From Candidatus Cloacimonadota bacterium (GTDB lineage Bacteria; Cloacimonadota; Cloacimonadia; Cloacimonadales; TCS61): a DNA stretch of 10,082 nt. Under the pieces are notes generated by a model. It ran no database searches, was not told where the DNA came from, and worked only from the letters and a program-made list of their open reading frames with translations. Both the position numbers and the translations under genes were made by a program. The stretch is taken from contig JAGGWC010000203.1 in assembly GCA_021157645.1 (NCBI GenBank), positions 1 to 10,082 on the forward strand, given 5' to 3'. Positions 1-6,560 of the stretch are shown piece by piece; positions within the stretch are counted from its first letter, which is position 1; the number at the start of each line of letters is the position of its first letter.

Positions 1-128
1 CCTAATCCCATAACAAGACTATTCAGCATTAGATTAGTAACAGCTAACGCCGAGCAGATACCTAAGATTTGTCTCCAAACCGAATTTTGGGTGAAAGCAC
101 TGGTTATAAATATTTCTTTTTTCTTCAT
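1..128 (-). CDS. nqrD/rnfE: Partial NqrD/RnfE-family membrane subunit, N-terminal 42 residues
   Basis: This is the N-terminus of a small membrane subunit of an Nqr/Rnf ion-translocating oxidoreductase; the rest lies beyond the left edge. In the known complexes this subunit and its homologue NqrE/RnfA form the inner-membrane core and hold an iron centre between them. The frame starts at ATG 126-128, which overlaps the stop of the preceding gene as ATGA. After about 20 polar residues it reads LGICSALAVTN and then LVMGL (residues 22-42), the start of the first membrane helix. CSALAVT with VMGL is the form I know from NqrD, whereas RnfE usually has LCPLLAVT with GLGLA, so this subunit leans towards Nqr. 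The gene order matches both nqrBCD and rnfDGE. Family assignment is firm; the choice between the two subtypes is an inference from 42 residues. Confidence 0.85.
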   Translation of the reverse strand, partial: MKKKEIFITSAFTQNSVWRQILGICSALAVTNLMLNSLVMGL

Positions 129-748
129 AAATCAGCTCTCAATTTCAGATTGTATTTTTTTACATCTTCGTATATCATATCTACCAAAGCTTTACTAGAA
201 GCAGTTGCTCCCGTTATCTGATTTATTTCATTTTCCTTAGATATTTCATTTTCCGGAATCAATACAAAGTTATTTAAAATATTGTCATTGATCAATATCT
301 TTCCTTTGAATTGATCTTTGAACCAACTTTCTGTAATTCTTCCTCCCAATCCAGGAGTCTCATTTTGATCTACGATCTCAATATTTATTATTTTTTCAAA
401 ATCGGGAGTAACAGCTAATAATGCATGAATCGTTCCCCAAAGACCACTGCCCGAAATGGGAAAACAATAACCTATCAAAATAGAATCTGGTCTAGATTCA
501 TAATATATGAGATCTTCCATTTCCCTAATTGTGATATTTCTGGCAAAATCAATTTCAATATTTTGGGTAGGAAGTTCAAACACTCCCATAACCATTTTTT
601 TGAGTTGTGTTTCTCGATATTTTTGAACTTTTGCGAATGATAATTGATAGAAAGTAGCTAAAATTCCAATAAAAATAACTGTAATGATAAGCATAAAAAT
701 AACAGGATATGCCCGTGTTTCTCTGAACAGTTTCTTTTTATTGGCCAT
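125..748 (-). CDS. rnfG/nqrC: RnfG/NqrC-family covalent-FMN subunit of an Rnf/Nqr complex
   Basis: This protein (207 aa) should carry a covalently bound FMN and pass electrons on the outer face of the membrane within an Rnf or Na+-NQR complex. One membrane helix near residues 14-37 anchors it, and the rest is the exported FMN-binding domain. The hallmark ETPGLGGRI and the C-terminal TGATASS are present. Thr182 of GAT is the expected phosphoester acceptor for FMN attached by an ApbE-type transferase. The residue three before the T/S of this motif is Asn176 where Asp is usual. GSGLWGTIHALLAV around residue 100 resembles NqrC (GLWS.M..) more than RnfG. The start ATG overlaps the end of the upstream rnfD/nqrB gene by 11 bp, and the stop overlaps the next start, so translation is probably coupled. 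No ApbE gene is seen in this window. Length is close to RnfG and shorter than the roughly 257 residues of Vibrio NqrC. Confidence 0.9.
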   Translation of the reverse strand: MANKKKLFRETRAYPVIFMLIITVIFIGILATFYQLSFAKVQKYRETQLKKMVMGVFELPTQNIEIDFARNITIREMEDLIYYESRPDSILIGYCFPISGSGLWGTIHALLAVTPDFEKIINIEIVDQNETPGLGGRITESWFKDQFKGKILINDNILNNFVLIPENEISKENEINQITGATASSKALVDMIYEDVKKYNLKLRADL

Positions 749-1649
749 CTTTCTTTACCTTAATTTGATTTAAACCGAATTCAATAATAGGCATGAATAT
801 ATTTCCTAAAAGTAGAGCAAACATGAAACCTTCTGTGAACAGAGAAAATTTCCTGATAAAAACTGTAAGAAATCCCACCAGCAATCCGTAAATCCAAATT
901 GCTATTTTATTTTTGGGCATCGAAACAGGATCGGTAATCATAAAAATCGTTCCAAACATCAAGCCACCACTAAATATGAACGGAAGTGGATTTGTTCCGT
1001 AAAAGATTGAAGTAAAAAGAGTAAATGAGATTAATACGGAAAGCATAGGTTGCCATTTTGCAGTTTTTGTAATAATCAAATAAATTCCAGCTAAAAGGAT
1101 AAGTATTGCCGAGGTTTCACCGATACTTCCGGAAATGATTCCTGAGAATAGTTGTGGAAGTTCGGTAAGTTTTGCTGAATTATTATATTCGATCATAGGT
1201 GTTGCAGTTGTAACCAAACTGGTGTTTTGCCATACAGCAAATCCTGCCGGGAATTTTGTAAGAGGCTGTAACCATTGCATGGTCATAGCATTAGGGAATG
1301 AAATATAAATGAATGTTCTTCCCACTATAGCAGGATTGAAAACGTTCATACCAAATCCACCGAATACCATTTTTCCAAAACTAATGGCAACTATAGATCC
1401 AACTGCCACCATCCAGAAAGAAATCGTAGGAGGAAGCGTGAGTGCAAATAATGTACCTGTAACAAAAACCGCCATTGATACTTTACCGAATTTCTTTTTT
1501 CGGATAAACATATACTCGGTGAGAAATGCAAAAATATTGGAGATAAGAATAACCATCAAAATTCGCCATCCGTACAAAAATATAGCAAAGAGAATAATTG
1601 GGATAAGCGCATAAAGCACTTTATTCATTATCTTTTGTTTTAATATCAT
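738..1649 (-). CDS. rnfD/nqrB: RnfD/NqrB-family membrane subunit of an Rnf/Nqr complex
   Basis: This is an integral membrane protein (303 aa, roughly nine or ten helices) that in known complexes carries covalent FMN and forms part of the ion path. Diagnostic segments are LPPTISFW near residue 72, FGGFGMNVFNPAIVGR (96-111), GSIGETSAIL, and ITDPVSMPK followed by YGLLVG and VFIRKF. FNPA.VGR and GSIGE are shared by RnfD and NqrB. TDPVS and the WIYG..VG..TVFIR segment look like NqrB, while the short N-terminus with YGWRILMVILISN looks like RnfD. The FMN acceptor should be Thr150 in VTTATPM; the Asp usually found three residues before the first T/S is Ser144. The AAAGGA ribosome site overlaps the stop codon of the small upstream ORF. 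A second in-frame ATG lies at codon 8. No rnfC or nqrA gene precedes it, which is unusual for this cluster. Confidence 0.9.
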   Translation of the reverse strand: MILKQKIMNKVLYALIPIILFAIFLYGWRILMVILISNIFAFLTEYMFIRKKKFGKVSMAVFVTGTLFALTLPPTISFWMVAVGSIVAISFGKMVFGGFGMNVFNPAIVGRTFIYISFPNAMTMQWLQPLTKFPAGFAVWQNTSLVTTATPMIEYNNSAKLTELPQLFSGIISGSIGETSAILILLAGIYLIITKTAKWQPMLSVLISFTLFTSIFYGTNPLPFIFSGGLMFGTIFMITDPVSMPKNKIAIWIYGLLVGFLTVFIRKFSLFTEGFMFALLLGNIFMPIIEFGLNQIKVKKDGQ

Positions 1650-1664
1650 GACATTAAAATTCCT

Positions 1665-1811
1665 TTAATTATTTTTTAAGATTGATTTCTTTAAGAATAG
1701 TTTTGGCTTGTTTTCAGAGACGTATTTACTAATAGATTGGAAATGATACAGAGTCTCTTTTTCAAAATCAATTGTAATACCGATAATATCATTCTTAGCA
1801 TAAATACTCAT
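1665..1811 (-). CDS. Unknown 48-residue small protein between fhs and the Rnf/Nqr genes
   Basis: I do not recognise this gene. It encodes 48 residues beginning MSIYAKNDIIGITIDF and ending in a basic tail with several Lys (KPKLFLKKSILKNN). It has no cysteine motif, signal peptide or membrane helix. The middle is amphipathic with aromatic residues (YHFQSISKY). Evidence that it is translated: the ATG is preceded by GAGGAG six bases upstream, one of the better ribosome sites here; it has the same direction as both neighbours; it begins 41 bp after the fhs stop; and its stop codon overlaps the ribosome site of rnfD/nqrB. It occupies the place where rnfC or nqrA would normally stand but resembles neither terminus of those proteins. 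It could be a small regulatory or assembly protein, or the remnant of a larger gene. Confidence 0.55.
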   Translation of the reverse strand: MSIYAKNDIIGITIDFEKETLYHFQSISKYVSENKPKLFLKKSILKNN

Positions 1812-1852
1812 CTTGACTCCTCATTTAAAGTAATAAGAATTAGAGGAAAGCA

Positions 1853-3523
1853 TTAAAATAATCCGCTGATCTCCCCATTTTCATTAATATCAATATTCAA
1901 AGCTGCGGGGATTTTGGGAAGTCCTGGCATTCTCATTATATCTCCTGTTATTGGGATTAGAAATCCTGCTCCAGAAGCAATCAAAATTCTGCGAACAGTT
2001 ACAAGAAAATCTTTAGGTTTACCTAAAAGTTTCGGATTATCAGAAAGAGATTTTTGAGTTTTTGCAATACAGATAGGTAAATTATCATATCCGTTCTTTT
2101 TTATAAGACGCAAATCTTTTTTAGCCTCAGAAGTAAAATCTATTTTTTCAGCTCCGTAAATCTCTTGAGCAACGGTAAGAATTTTTTCTTCTACCGGAGA
2201 ATTCCAAAGATATAATTGACTGAGATGACAAACCTGATTATTTATTAAACCAGTAACTTTTTCTGCAAGTTCTATACCGCCTTTTCCACCTTTTGCCCAA
2301 TAATCTACAATAGATGCATCAAAACCATTCTTATTGGCAAACTCTTTAACTATTTGTAATTCTTCATCTGTATCAGTATAGAATTTATTTATCGCTACAA
2401 TCGATTTCATCCCGAATTTTCTAATATTTTCTAAGTGTTTATCTAAATTGGCTAATCCCTTCTTAACTGCTTCTATATTGGGTTTTGAAAGATCTTTAAT
2501 TTTTACTCCACCATGATGTTTTATTGCACGAACTGTTGCAACAAGGATAACAGCAGAAGTGCAGAATTTTCCATAATGACAAACTATATCAAAGAATTTT
2601 TCTGCTCCTAGATCAAACCCAAAACCAGCTTCAGTTACAACATAATCGGCAAGTTTTAACGCAGCTTTTGTTGCAATGATACTACTTGTTCCTTGTGCAA
2701 TATTAGCAAATGGTCCGCCATGAACAAACACGGGAGTATTTTCTGTTGTCTGCACCAAGTTTGGTTTGAGAGCATCTTTAAGTAAGGAAGTAATTGCACC
2801 TTCAAATTTCATATCCTTAACTCTTATCAATTCATTATCATAAGTTTGGGCAACTGTTATCTCTCCTATCTTAGTTTTTAATTCTTCGAGATTGTTAGAA
2901 AGACAAAGAATTGCCATGATCTCAGATGCGGGAGTAATATCAAAACTATCTTCGCGTGGAACTCCCTGTGTTTTACCGCCAAGTCCAATAACTATATTTC
3001 GTAGAGATCTGTCATTCACATCCATAACACGTTTCCAAGTTACAGTTCTGGGGTTAATGTGATAAGGATTTCCATTATAGATAGAATTATCGATGAGAGC
3101 TGCTAAATTATTATTTGCAGATGTTACTGCGTGCATATCACCTGTAAAATGCAAGTTAATTTCTTCCATAGGAAGAACTTGGGAATAACCTCCTCCAGCA
3201 GCACCTCCTTTAATTCCAAAGATTGGGCCTAACGAAGGTTCTCTTATTGCAGCAATAGTTTTCTTTCCTAATAGATTCATTGCTTGTGCCAAACCAATGG
3301 AAACCGTTGTCTTACCTTCACCTGCCGGAGTTGGTGTAATAGCAGAAACCAATATAAGTTGGCCATCGAATCGATCTTTCAATTTTTCTATTGCTTCAAA
3401 TTTAACCTTGGCTTTATAATTTCCGTACAATTCAATATCATCAGCAGAAAGACCGATAGATTCGGCTATTTCTGTGATTTTTTTCATTTTTGCACTTTGT
3501 GCTATTTTAAGATCGGATAACAT
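1853..3523 (-). CDS. fhs: Formate-tetrahydrofolate ligase (10-formyl-THF synthetase)
   Basis: The enzyme makes 10-formyl-tetrahydrofolate from formate, THF and ATP in the cytoplasm, feeding purine and formyl-Met synthesis or the methyl branch of the Wood-Ljungdahl pathway; run in reverse it can yield ATP. Length (556 aa) matches the monofunctional bacterial enzyme. The P-loop TPTPAGEGKTT is at residues 63-73, followed by REPSLGPIFGIKGGAAGGGY (94-113) and a conserved block around residues 130-146 (MHAVTSANN), all family signatures. Translation starts at ATG 3521-3523 with GGGAG seven bases upstream. An 84-bp spacer with no clear hairpin separates it from the DHOD-like gene upstream. Downstream it runs into the small ORF and the Rnf/Nqr genes without a visible terminator, so co-transcription is plausible. 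Rnf and fhs are functionally joined in acetogens, but this window shows no other Wood-Ljungdahl gene. Confidence 0.97.
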   Translation of the reverse strand: MLSDLKIAQSAKMKKITEIAESIGLSADDIELYGNYKAKVKFEAIEKLKDRFDGQLILVSAITPTPAGEGKTTVSIGLAQAMNLLGKKTIAAIREPSLGPIFGIKGGAAGGGYSQVLPMEEINLHFTGDMHAVTSANNNLAALIDNSIYNGNPYHINPRTVTWKRVMDVNDRSLRNIVIGLGGKTQGVPREDSFDITPASEIMAILCLSNNLEELKTKIGEITVAQTYDNELIRVKDMKFEGAITSLLKDALKPNLVQTTENTPVFVHGGPFANIAQGTSSIIATKAALKLADYVVTEAGFGFDLGAEKFFDIVCHYGKFCTSAVILVATVRAIKHHGGVKIKDLSKPNIEAVKKGLANLDKHLENIRKFGMKSIVAINKFYTDTDEELQIVKEFANKNGFDASIVDYWAKGGKGGIELAEKVTGLINNQVCHLSQLYLWNSPVEEKILTVAQEIYGAEKIDFTSEAKKDLRLIKKNGYDNLPICIAKTQKSLSDNPKLLGKPKDFLVTVRRILIASGAGFLIPITGDIMRMPGLPKIPAALNIDINENGEISGLF

Positions 3524-3607
3524 AAAATTCTCCCGTTGCTCCTATTAAACTTACAATAATCAAAAAAAACATTTTCTGACTATGGTTACTTCATTATTTA
3601 ACTTTTT

Positions 3608-4597
3608 CTATTTCTTTTTGGTTCCAAAATACTTCATGAATTGAACACGTTCATAAAGAGTTGAATTCATTTCGGATGATTTACTTAATTTACCACGAAA
3701 TTTATCAATGGATTCATAATTATGTTTTTCCATCCAATCATTGATTTCATTTAGAGATTTTTGAATTATATCAGCTGAATTAATATAAATAGAAGAAACC
3801 ATTTGAACTGCCGAAGCACCTGCTAAAAGAAATTTAATTGCATCATTTCCATTGTGAATTCCTGTCGTAGCACACAAATCGCAATCCACTAAGCCGCTCA
3901 TGATACCTATCCAGCGTAGAGTATTAGACATATCGTCGGATGTGCTGTAAAAATTGCCGCCGGTAAGTTCTTCTTTATCAATATCAATATCAGTATTGTA
4001 GAATCTGTTAAATAATACCATCCCCTTTATGCTAGTTTGAGATAATCTTTGCAAAGTATTTGCCAAATTATCAAAATAATAACTGATTTTTATTGAGACA
4101 GGAATTGAAATTTCGGTAGTTACTTTTTTAATAATATCAAAATATACATTCTCGTTATCTTTACCATGCATTTTTGGATCAGAGGGAAGAAAAAATATAT
4201 TTAGCTCTAAGGCATCTGCACCCGCACTCTCAATATCTTTAGCAAAATCTGTCCATTCAGCAGAAGTCATACAATTGATACTGGCAATAATTGGAATATT
4301 CACTTCTCGTTTTACGTCTTTGATCAATTGCAAATAATTTCCCAAAAGATGTTGTTTTTCAAAGTATTTTTGATAATCATACATTTCGGCATGACCATGA
4401 AACGGATTGTAATCTTCCAAATGCTTGTTTACTTCCGTCATTATTTGTTCTTCGAATAATGATTTTAATACAATAGCAGAAGCTCCCGCTTTTGCCAATT
4501 GTTTAATAGATTCAAGATTGCTGGTTAATCCGCTGGAGCCTACAATAACCGGATTTTTTAATTCAAGCCCCATATAAGTTGTTTTTAAATTTGCCAT
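3608..4597 (-). CDS. Dihydroorotate dehydrogenase-like flavoprotein
   Basis: This is a 329-aa TIM-barrel FMN protein of the DHOD family, in the subgroup usually annotated as dihydroorotate dehydrogenase-like. Family features are NPVIVGSSGLTSN (residues 15-27), Lys45 in IVLKSLFEEQ, ASINC (105-109), ELNIFF (131-136), VSIKIS (167-172) and a C-terminal FMN-phosphate loop near TGIHNG and AGASAVQM (245-266). In true class 1 enzymes the loop after the LNxS strand reads NxSCPN and holds the catalytic Cys or Ser. Here it reads LNIFFLPSD, with neither Cys nor the CPN motif, so dihydroorotate oxidation is doubtful. The substrate is unknown. No pyrimidine gene is nearby. It begins 21 bp after the ferritin-like gene with a strong GGAGG site, so it probably belongs to the same transcript as that iron protein and may have a redox role. 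Family is certain, function is not. Confidence 0.85.
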   Translation of the reverse strand: MANLKTTYMGLELKNPVIVGSSGLTSNLESIKQLAKAGASAIVLKSLFEEQIMTEVNKHLEDYNPFHGHAEMYDYQKYFEKQHLLGNYLQLIKDVKREVNIPIIASINCMTSAEWTDFAKDIESAGADALELNIFFLPSDPKMHGKDNENVYFDIIKKVTTEISIPVSIKISYYFDNLANTLQRLSQTSIKGMVLFNRFYNTDIDIDKEELTGGNFYSTSDDMSNTLRWIGIMSGLVDCDLCATTGIHNGNDAIKFLLAGASAVQMVSSIYINSADIIQKSLNEINDWMEKHNYESIDKFRGKLSKSSEMNSTLYERVQFMKYFGTKKK

Positions 4598-4618
4598 TAT
4601 TCCTCCAAAAATAAGATT

Positions 4619-5071
4619 TTAGTTTTCCCGCAAAACATGTTCGTCATAAAGAGTTTCAAATTGTAATTTATGACCAATTTCTTCTGCAGCAAGTTTTAAA
4701 AAAAGTGTTTCCAGATCTGTGCCGGGAAAATTTCCAGCTAAATCTGTATAAAGGTTAACAGCTTGTTCTTCTTTTTTCATAGCAACAATCAGAATATCCT
4801 GGTATGTCATATCATCATAAGGTGTTACATCAACAACATACTCGCTGATGTTAAGATTTACAACTTTTTCCACAGTTACGTCCTTCATACCTTTTGATCT
4901 TATGTTTTCTAAGATAACGATATGACCCATTTCCATATTTTCCAGATCTTTCAGCATTTCTTTGCGCGCTTTAAATTTTGTTCTTAGCTGTAATTCCTGA
5001 TAAAATTTTACTGCTTCTTCTTCACCTTTAATAGCAAAGTCGATCACTTCATTGAATTTTTCTTTTGTCAT
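4619..5071 (-). CDS. Ferritin-like di-iron protein (rubrerythrin type, no rubredoxin domain)
   Basis: This is a 150-aa four-helix di-iron protein related to the erythrin part of rubrerythrin, probably cytoplasmic and likely involved in peroxide reduction or iron handling. It has two repeats of the iron-ligand pattern: Glu18 in GEEEAVKFY, then E47..H50 in MEMGH, and Glu102 in KKEEQAVNLY, then E131..H134 in EEIGH. It lacks the C-terminal Cys4 rubredoxin domain of the rubrerythrin at 5393-5977, so it would need an outside electron donor such as the neighbouring rubredoxin. I place the start at ATG 5069-5071 because GGGAG lies six bases upstream. A longer frame from TTG at 5083 would put that ribosome site inside the gene. 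The hairpin at 5112-5139 separates it from rubredoxin, and the DHOD-like gene follows after 21 bp. The precise reaction is not predictable from sequence. Confidence 0.87.
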   Translation of the reverse strand: MTKEKFNEVIDFAIKGEEEAVKFYQELQLRTKFKARKEMLKDLENMEMGHIVILENIRSKGMKDVTVEKVVNLNISEYVVDVTPYDDMTYQDILIVAMKKEEQAVNLYTDLAGNFPGTDLETLFLKLAAEEIGHKLQFETLYDEHVLREN

Positions 5072-5111
5072 GTTAACTCCCAATCTACAATTTTTCTAAT
5101 AAATATAAGCT

Positions 5112-5139
5112 GGAGTTGCGGGGACAATCCCGCAACCCC
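5112..5139 (-). terminator. GC-rich hairpin after rubredoxin, possible terminator or processing site
   Basis: On the minus strand GGGGTTGCGGG and CCCGCAACTCC form an 11-bp stem around a 6-base loop (ATTGTC). One pair is G-T on this strand but a mismatch on the plus strand, so the structure fits minus-strand RNA. It starts 9 bases after the rubredoxin stop and lies before the ferritin-like gene. The sequence after the stem (AGCTTATATTTATT) is AT-rich but has no clean U tract, so termination may be partial. Confidence 0.6.
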
Positions 5140-5148
5140 AAACTTTAA

Positions 5149-5289
5149 TTAATCAGCTGGACTAAAGAGATCTTTACCTACACCACATTCCGGGCATACC
5201 CAATCTTCCGCCAGATCATCAAATGCTACATTATCATTTTCTGCTGGATCGTAGATCCATCCACAAGCATCACATACATACTTTTGCAT
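5149..5289 (-). CDS. Rubredoxin, short-loop form (46 aa)
   Basis: This is a small cytoplasmic one-iron electron carrier. The iron ligands are C6 and C9 (VCDACGW) and C32 and C35 (VCPECGVGK). The protein is 46 residues, against 52-54 for standard rubredoxins. The stretch between the two cysteine pairs (DPAENDNVAFDDLAEDW) lacks about seven residues of the usual GDP..GI.PGT loop, as in the 45-residue rubredoxin of Desulfovibrio desulfuricans, which it resembles closely. The start ATG at 5287-5289 follows AGGAGGGG; the reading frame stays open further upstream but without a ribosome site there. It stands 103 bp after rubrerythrin. Rubredoxins donate electrons to FprA-type oxygen reductases, superoxide reductase and rubrerythrin, all encoded just upstream, so it is the probable shared donor of this block. 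Confidence 0.95.
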   Translation of the reverse strand: MQKYVCDACGWIYDPAENDNVAFDDLAEDWVCPECGVGKDLFSPAD

Positions 5290-5392
5290 TTCCCCTCCTA
5301 ATTTTTGCCACTGAATTTCATTAATCAACACCAACTGATATTAACATTATCTATTTTGTTATTGTTGACCAAGTAAGTCTTGTGGCTATCTT

Positions 5393-5977
5393 TTAGTAAT
5401 TTTCTATCCAAATTTCAAAATGCGCCTGAGGATGAATGCAAACTGGACAAATTTCAGGTGCTTCGATAGATTCAACAATATGACCACAATTACGACATTT
5501 CCAAAATACTTTCTCACCTTTTTTAAAAACTTCATGGTTTTTTACATTATTTAAAAGTTTTCGATATCTTGTTTCATGTCTTTTTTCTACTAAAGCAATC
5601 AACTCAAAAGTTCTTGCTACTTCATTGAAACCTTCTTCTTTAGCAACTTTTGCAAAAGTCGGATATAAATCCGTCCATTCTTCCTGCTCACCATTTGCTG
5701 CATATTCCAAGTTTTTTATTGTATCGGAATAAGCAACTGGATAACCGGCATTAATTTCAATTACATTTTCGTTCACACCATTTTTAATCAACTGTTTCAT
5801 GAAAAGTTTAGCATGTTCTTTTTCATTATCAGCAGTTTCATTGAAAATTTCTTCGATTTGTCTAAAGCCTTCTTTTCTAGCAACAGATGCATAATAATTA
5901 TAGCGCATCCTTGCTTGAGATTCTCCAGCAAAAGATTTCATTAAATTTTCTGCTGTTTTACTTCCTTTGAACTCCAT
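5393..5977 (-). CDS. rbr: Rubrerythrin
   Basis: This is a cytoplasmic NADH-linked peroxidase of anaerobes (194 aa) that reduces H2O2 to water, taking electrons through rubredoxin or a similar carrier. The N-terminal four-helix domain holds the di-iron ligands: E19 in GESQAR, E52 and H55 in EKEH, E97 and E100 in GEQEEW, and E131 and H134 in VEKRH. The YPTFAKVAKEEGF segment (105-117) is typical. The C-terminal rubredoxin-like domain has C161..C164 (CRNCGH) and C177..C180 (CPVC), ending in HPQAHFE. All ligands are present at normal spacing and the length is standard. AAGGAG precedes the ATG. The spacer between it and desulfoferrodoxin contains the repeat shared with the desulfoferrodoxin leader, suggesting common control, perhaps including its own promoter. 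Confidence 0.97.
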   Translation of the reverse strand: MEFKGSKTAENLMKSFAGESQARMRYNYYASVARKEGFRQIEEIFNETADNEKEHAKLFMKQLIKNGVNENVIEINAGYPVAYSDTIKNLEYAANGEQEEWTDLYPTFAKVAKEEGFNEVARTFELIALVEKRHETRYRKLLNNVKNHEVFKKGEKVFWKCRNCGHIVESIEAPEICPVCIHPQAHFEIWIENY

Positions 5978-6000
5978 ATTATTCTCCTTATTTAATATTG

Positions 6001-6068
6001 TGCAAAACGTATCATTCTAATGCGTCCGAAACATTTCGGTTCAATCTACAATAATGAACCTGCCAATG
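6001..6068 (-). repeat. Leader repeat copy A, upstream of rubrerythrin
   Basis: This 68-base block matches 6490-6556 with five substitutions and one indel. Weaker similarity continues on both sides, from the upstream stop codon region (ATAATTATT, 6079-6087) to the AAATAAGGAG ribosome site and ATG of rubrerythrin. Copy A has 10 extra bases at 6069-6078. It contains two inverted repeats: GGTTCA/TGAACC (6038-6043 with 6055-6060) and CCGAAA/TTTCGG (6026-6031 with 6034-6039). They share bases 6038-6039, so the two stems cannot be complete together. It may be a promoter or operator, a structured 5' leader, or a dispersed intergenic repeat; the sequence alone does not decide. Confidence 0.85.
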
Positions 6069-6085
6069 TCAGAAAGACATAATTA

Positions 6086-6466
6086 TTAACTCTTCCAAAG
6101 TCCGTGTAGATTACACCATTCACGAACTTCTAAAACGTCTTCTTTTTTTAATGTGAAAAATGCTTCCGGTGCTTCTTCTGGTTTCAGTTCTTTACGGTAA
6201 ACCTTACTGCTTGTAAGAACTTCGATGAATTTAATATAATGATTCTCTAGCATGGGATGAGCTGTGTTTTGACCAACTTTAACCAAAATTCCACCATCTT
6301 TCTCCTCTACGTAAGGAACATGTTTTTCTGTGGAAGCGTCTTCTGTTTTTGCTTCTAATTTTTCCATTGGAACTCCACAGCAAACAAGAGCTGGAGCACC
6401 TTCATTTAATACTTCTACCACATTACCGCATTTTTCACAGTAATAAATTTCTCTTAATTGCGTCAT
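6086..6466 (-). CDS. dfx: Desulfoferrodoxin (2Fe superoxide reductase)
   Basis: This cytoplasmic enzyme (126 aa) reduces superoxide to H2O2 without making O2, using electrons from rubredoxin. The N-terminal desulforedoxin-like centre I has C10, C13, C29 and C30 (CEKCGN and VCCGVPM). Catalytic centre II has H49, H70, H76 and H121 with C118 (WCNLHGLW), plus the E47-K48 pair beside the active site, all in the places known from Desulfovibrio. The start is ATG 6464-6466, preceded by AAGGAGGG; the frame is open for 19 further codons upstream, but that part is the leader repeat. The length equals that of the canonical protein. The H2O2 it makes would be removed by the rubrerythrin encoded next downstream. 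Confidence 0.97.
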   Translation of the reverse strand: MTQLREIYYCEKCGNVVEVLNEGAPALVCCGVPMEKLEAKTEDASTEKHVPYVEEKDGGILVKVGQNTAHPMLENHYIKFIEVLTSSKVYRKELKPEEAPEAFFTLKKEDVLEVREWCNLHGLWKS

Positions 6467-6489
6467 ATTTCCCTCCTTATTTTGCAATG

Positions 6490-6556
6490 TGCAAGACGTA
6501 TCATTTTGATGCGCCCGAAACATTTCGGTTCAATCTACAAGAATGAACCTGCAATG
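6490..6556 (-). repeat. Leader repeat copy B, upstream of desulfoferrodoxin
   Basis: This is the partner of copy A. It has the same overlapping inverted repeats: GGTTCA/TGAACC (6527-6532 with 6544-6549) and CCGAAA/TTTCGG (6515-6520 with 6523-6528). The substitutions fall outside both stems. The block fills most of the spacer between the ferritin remnant and desulfoferrodoxin and, like copy A, ends about 25 bases before the start codon. The same element standing before two antioxidant genes suggests shared regulation, though a scattered repeat family is not excluded. Confidence 0.85.
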
Positions 6557-6560
6557 ATAA

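Noticed and set aside
425..640. Open frame on the plus strand opposite the RnfG/NqrC gene
   Set aside because: It lies wholly inside a well-supported gene on the other strand and shows no recognisable family.
1309..1614. 101-codon plus-strand frame opposite rnfD/nqrB
   Set aside because: It is an antisense shadow of a conserved membrane protein; its residues follow from the reversed codons.
1665..1811. Remnant of rnfC or nqrA
   Set aside because: The 48 residues show neither the glycine-rich NADH/FMN motifs nor the iron-sulfur cysteines of RnfC, and no match to the start of NqrA that I can recognise.
5072..5083. Longer start (TTG) for the ferritin-like gene
   Set aside because: It would absorb the GGGAG ribosome site that serves the ATG at 5069-5071.
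5290..5334. Longer N-terminus for rubredoxin
   Set aside because: The AGGAGGGG ribosome site before ATG 5287-5289 and the conserved MQKYVC start fix the shorter protein.
6467..6523. Longer N-terminus for desulfoferrodoxin
   Set aside because: That part is the duplicated leader repeat, and the canonical 126-residue protein starts at 6466.
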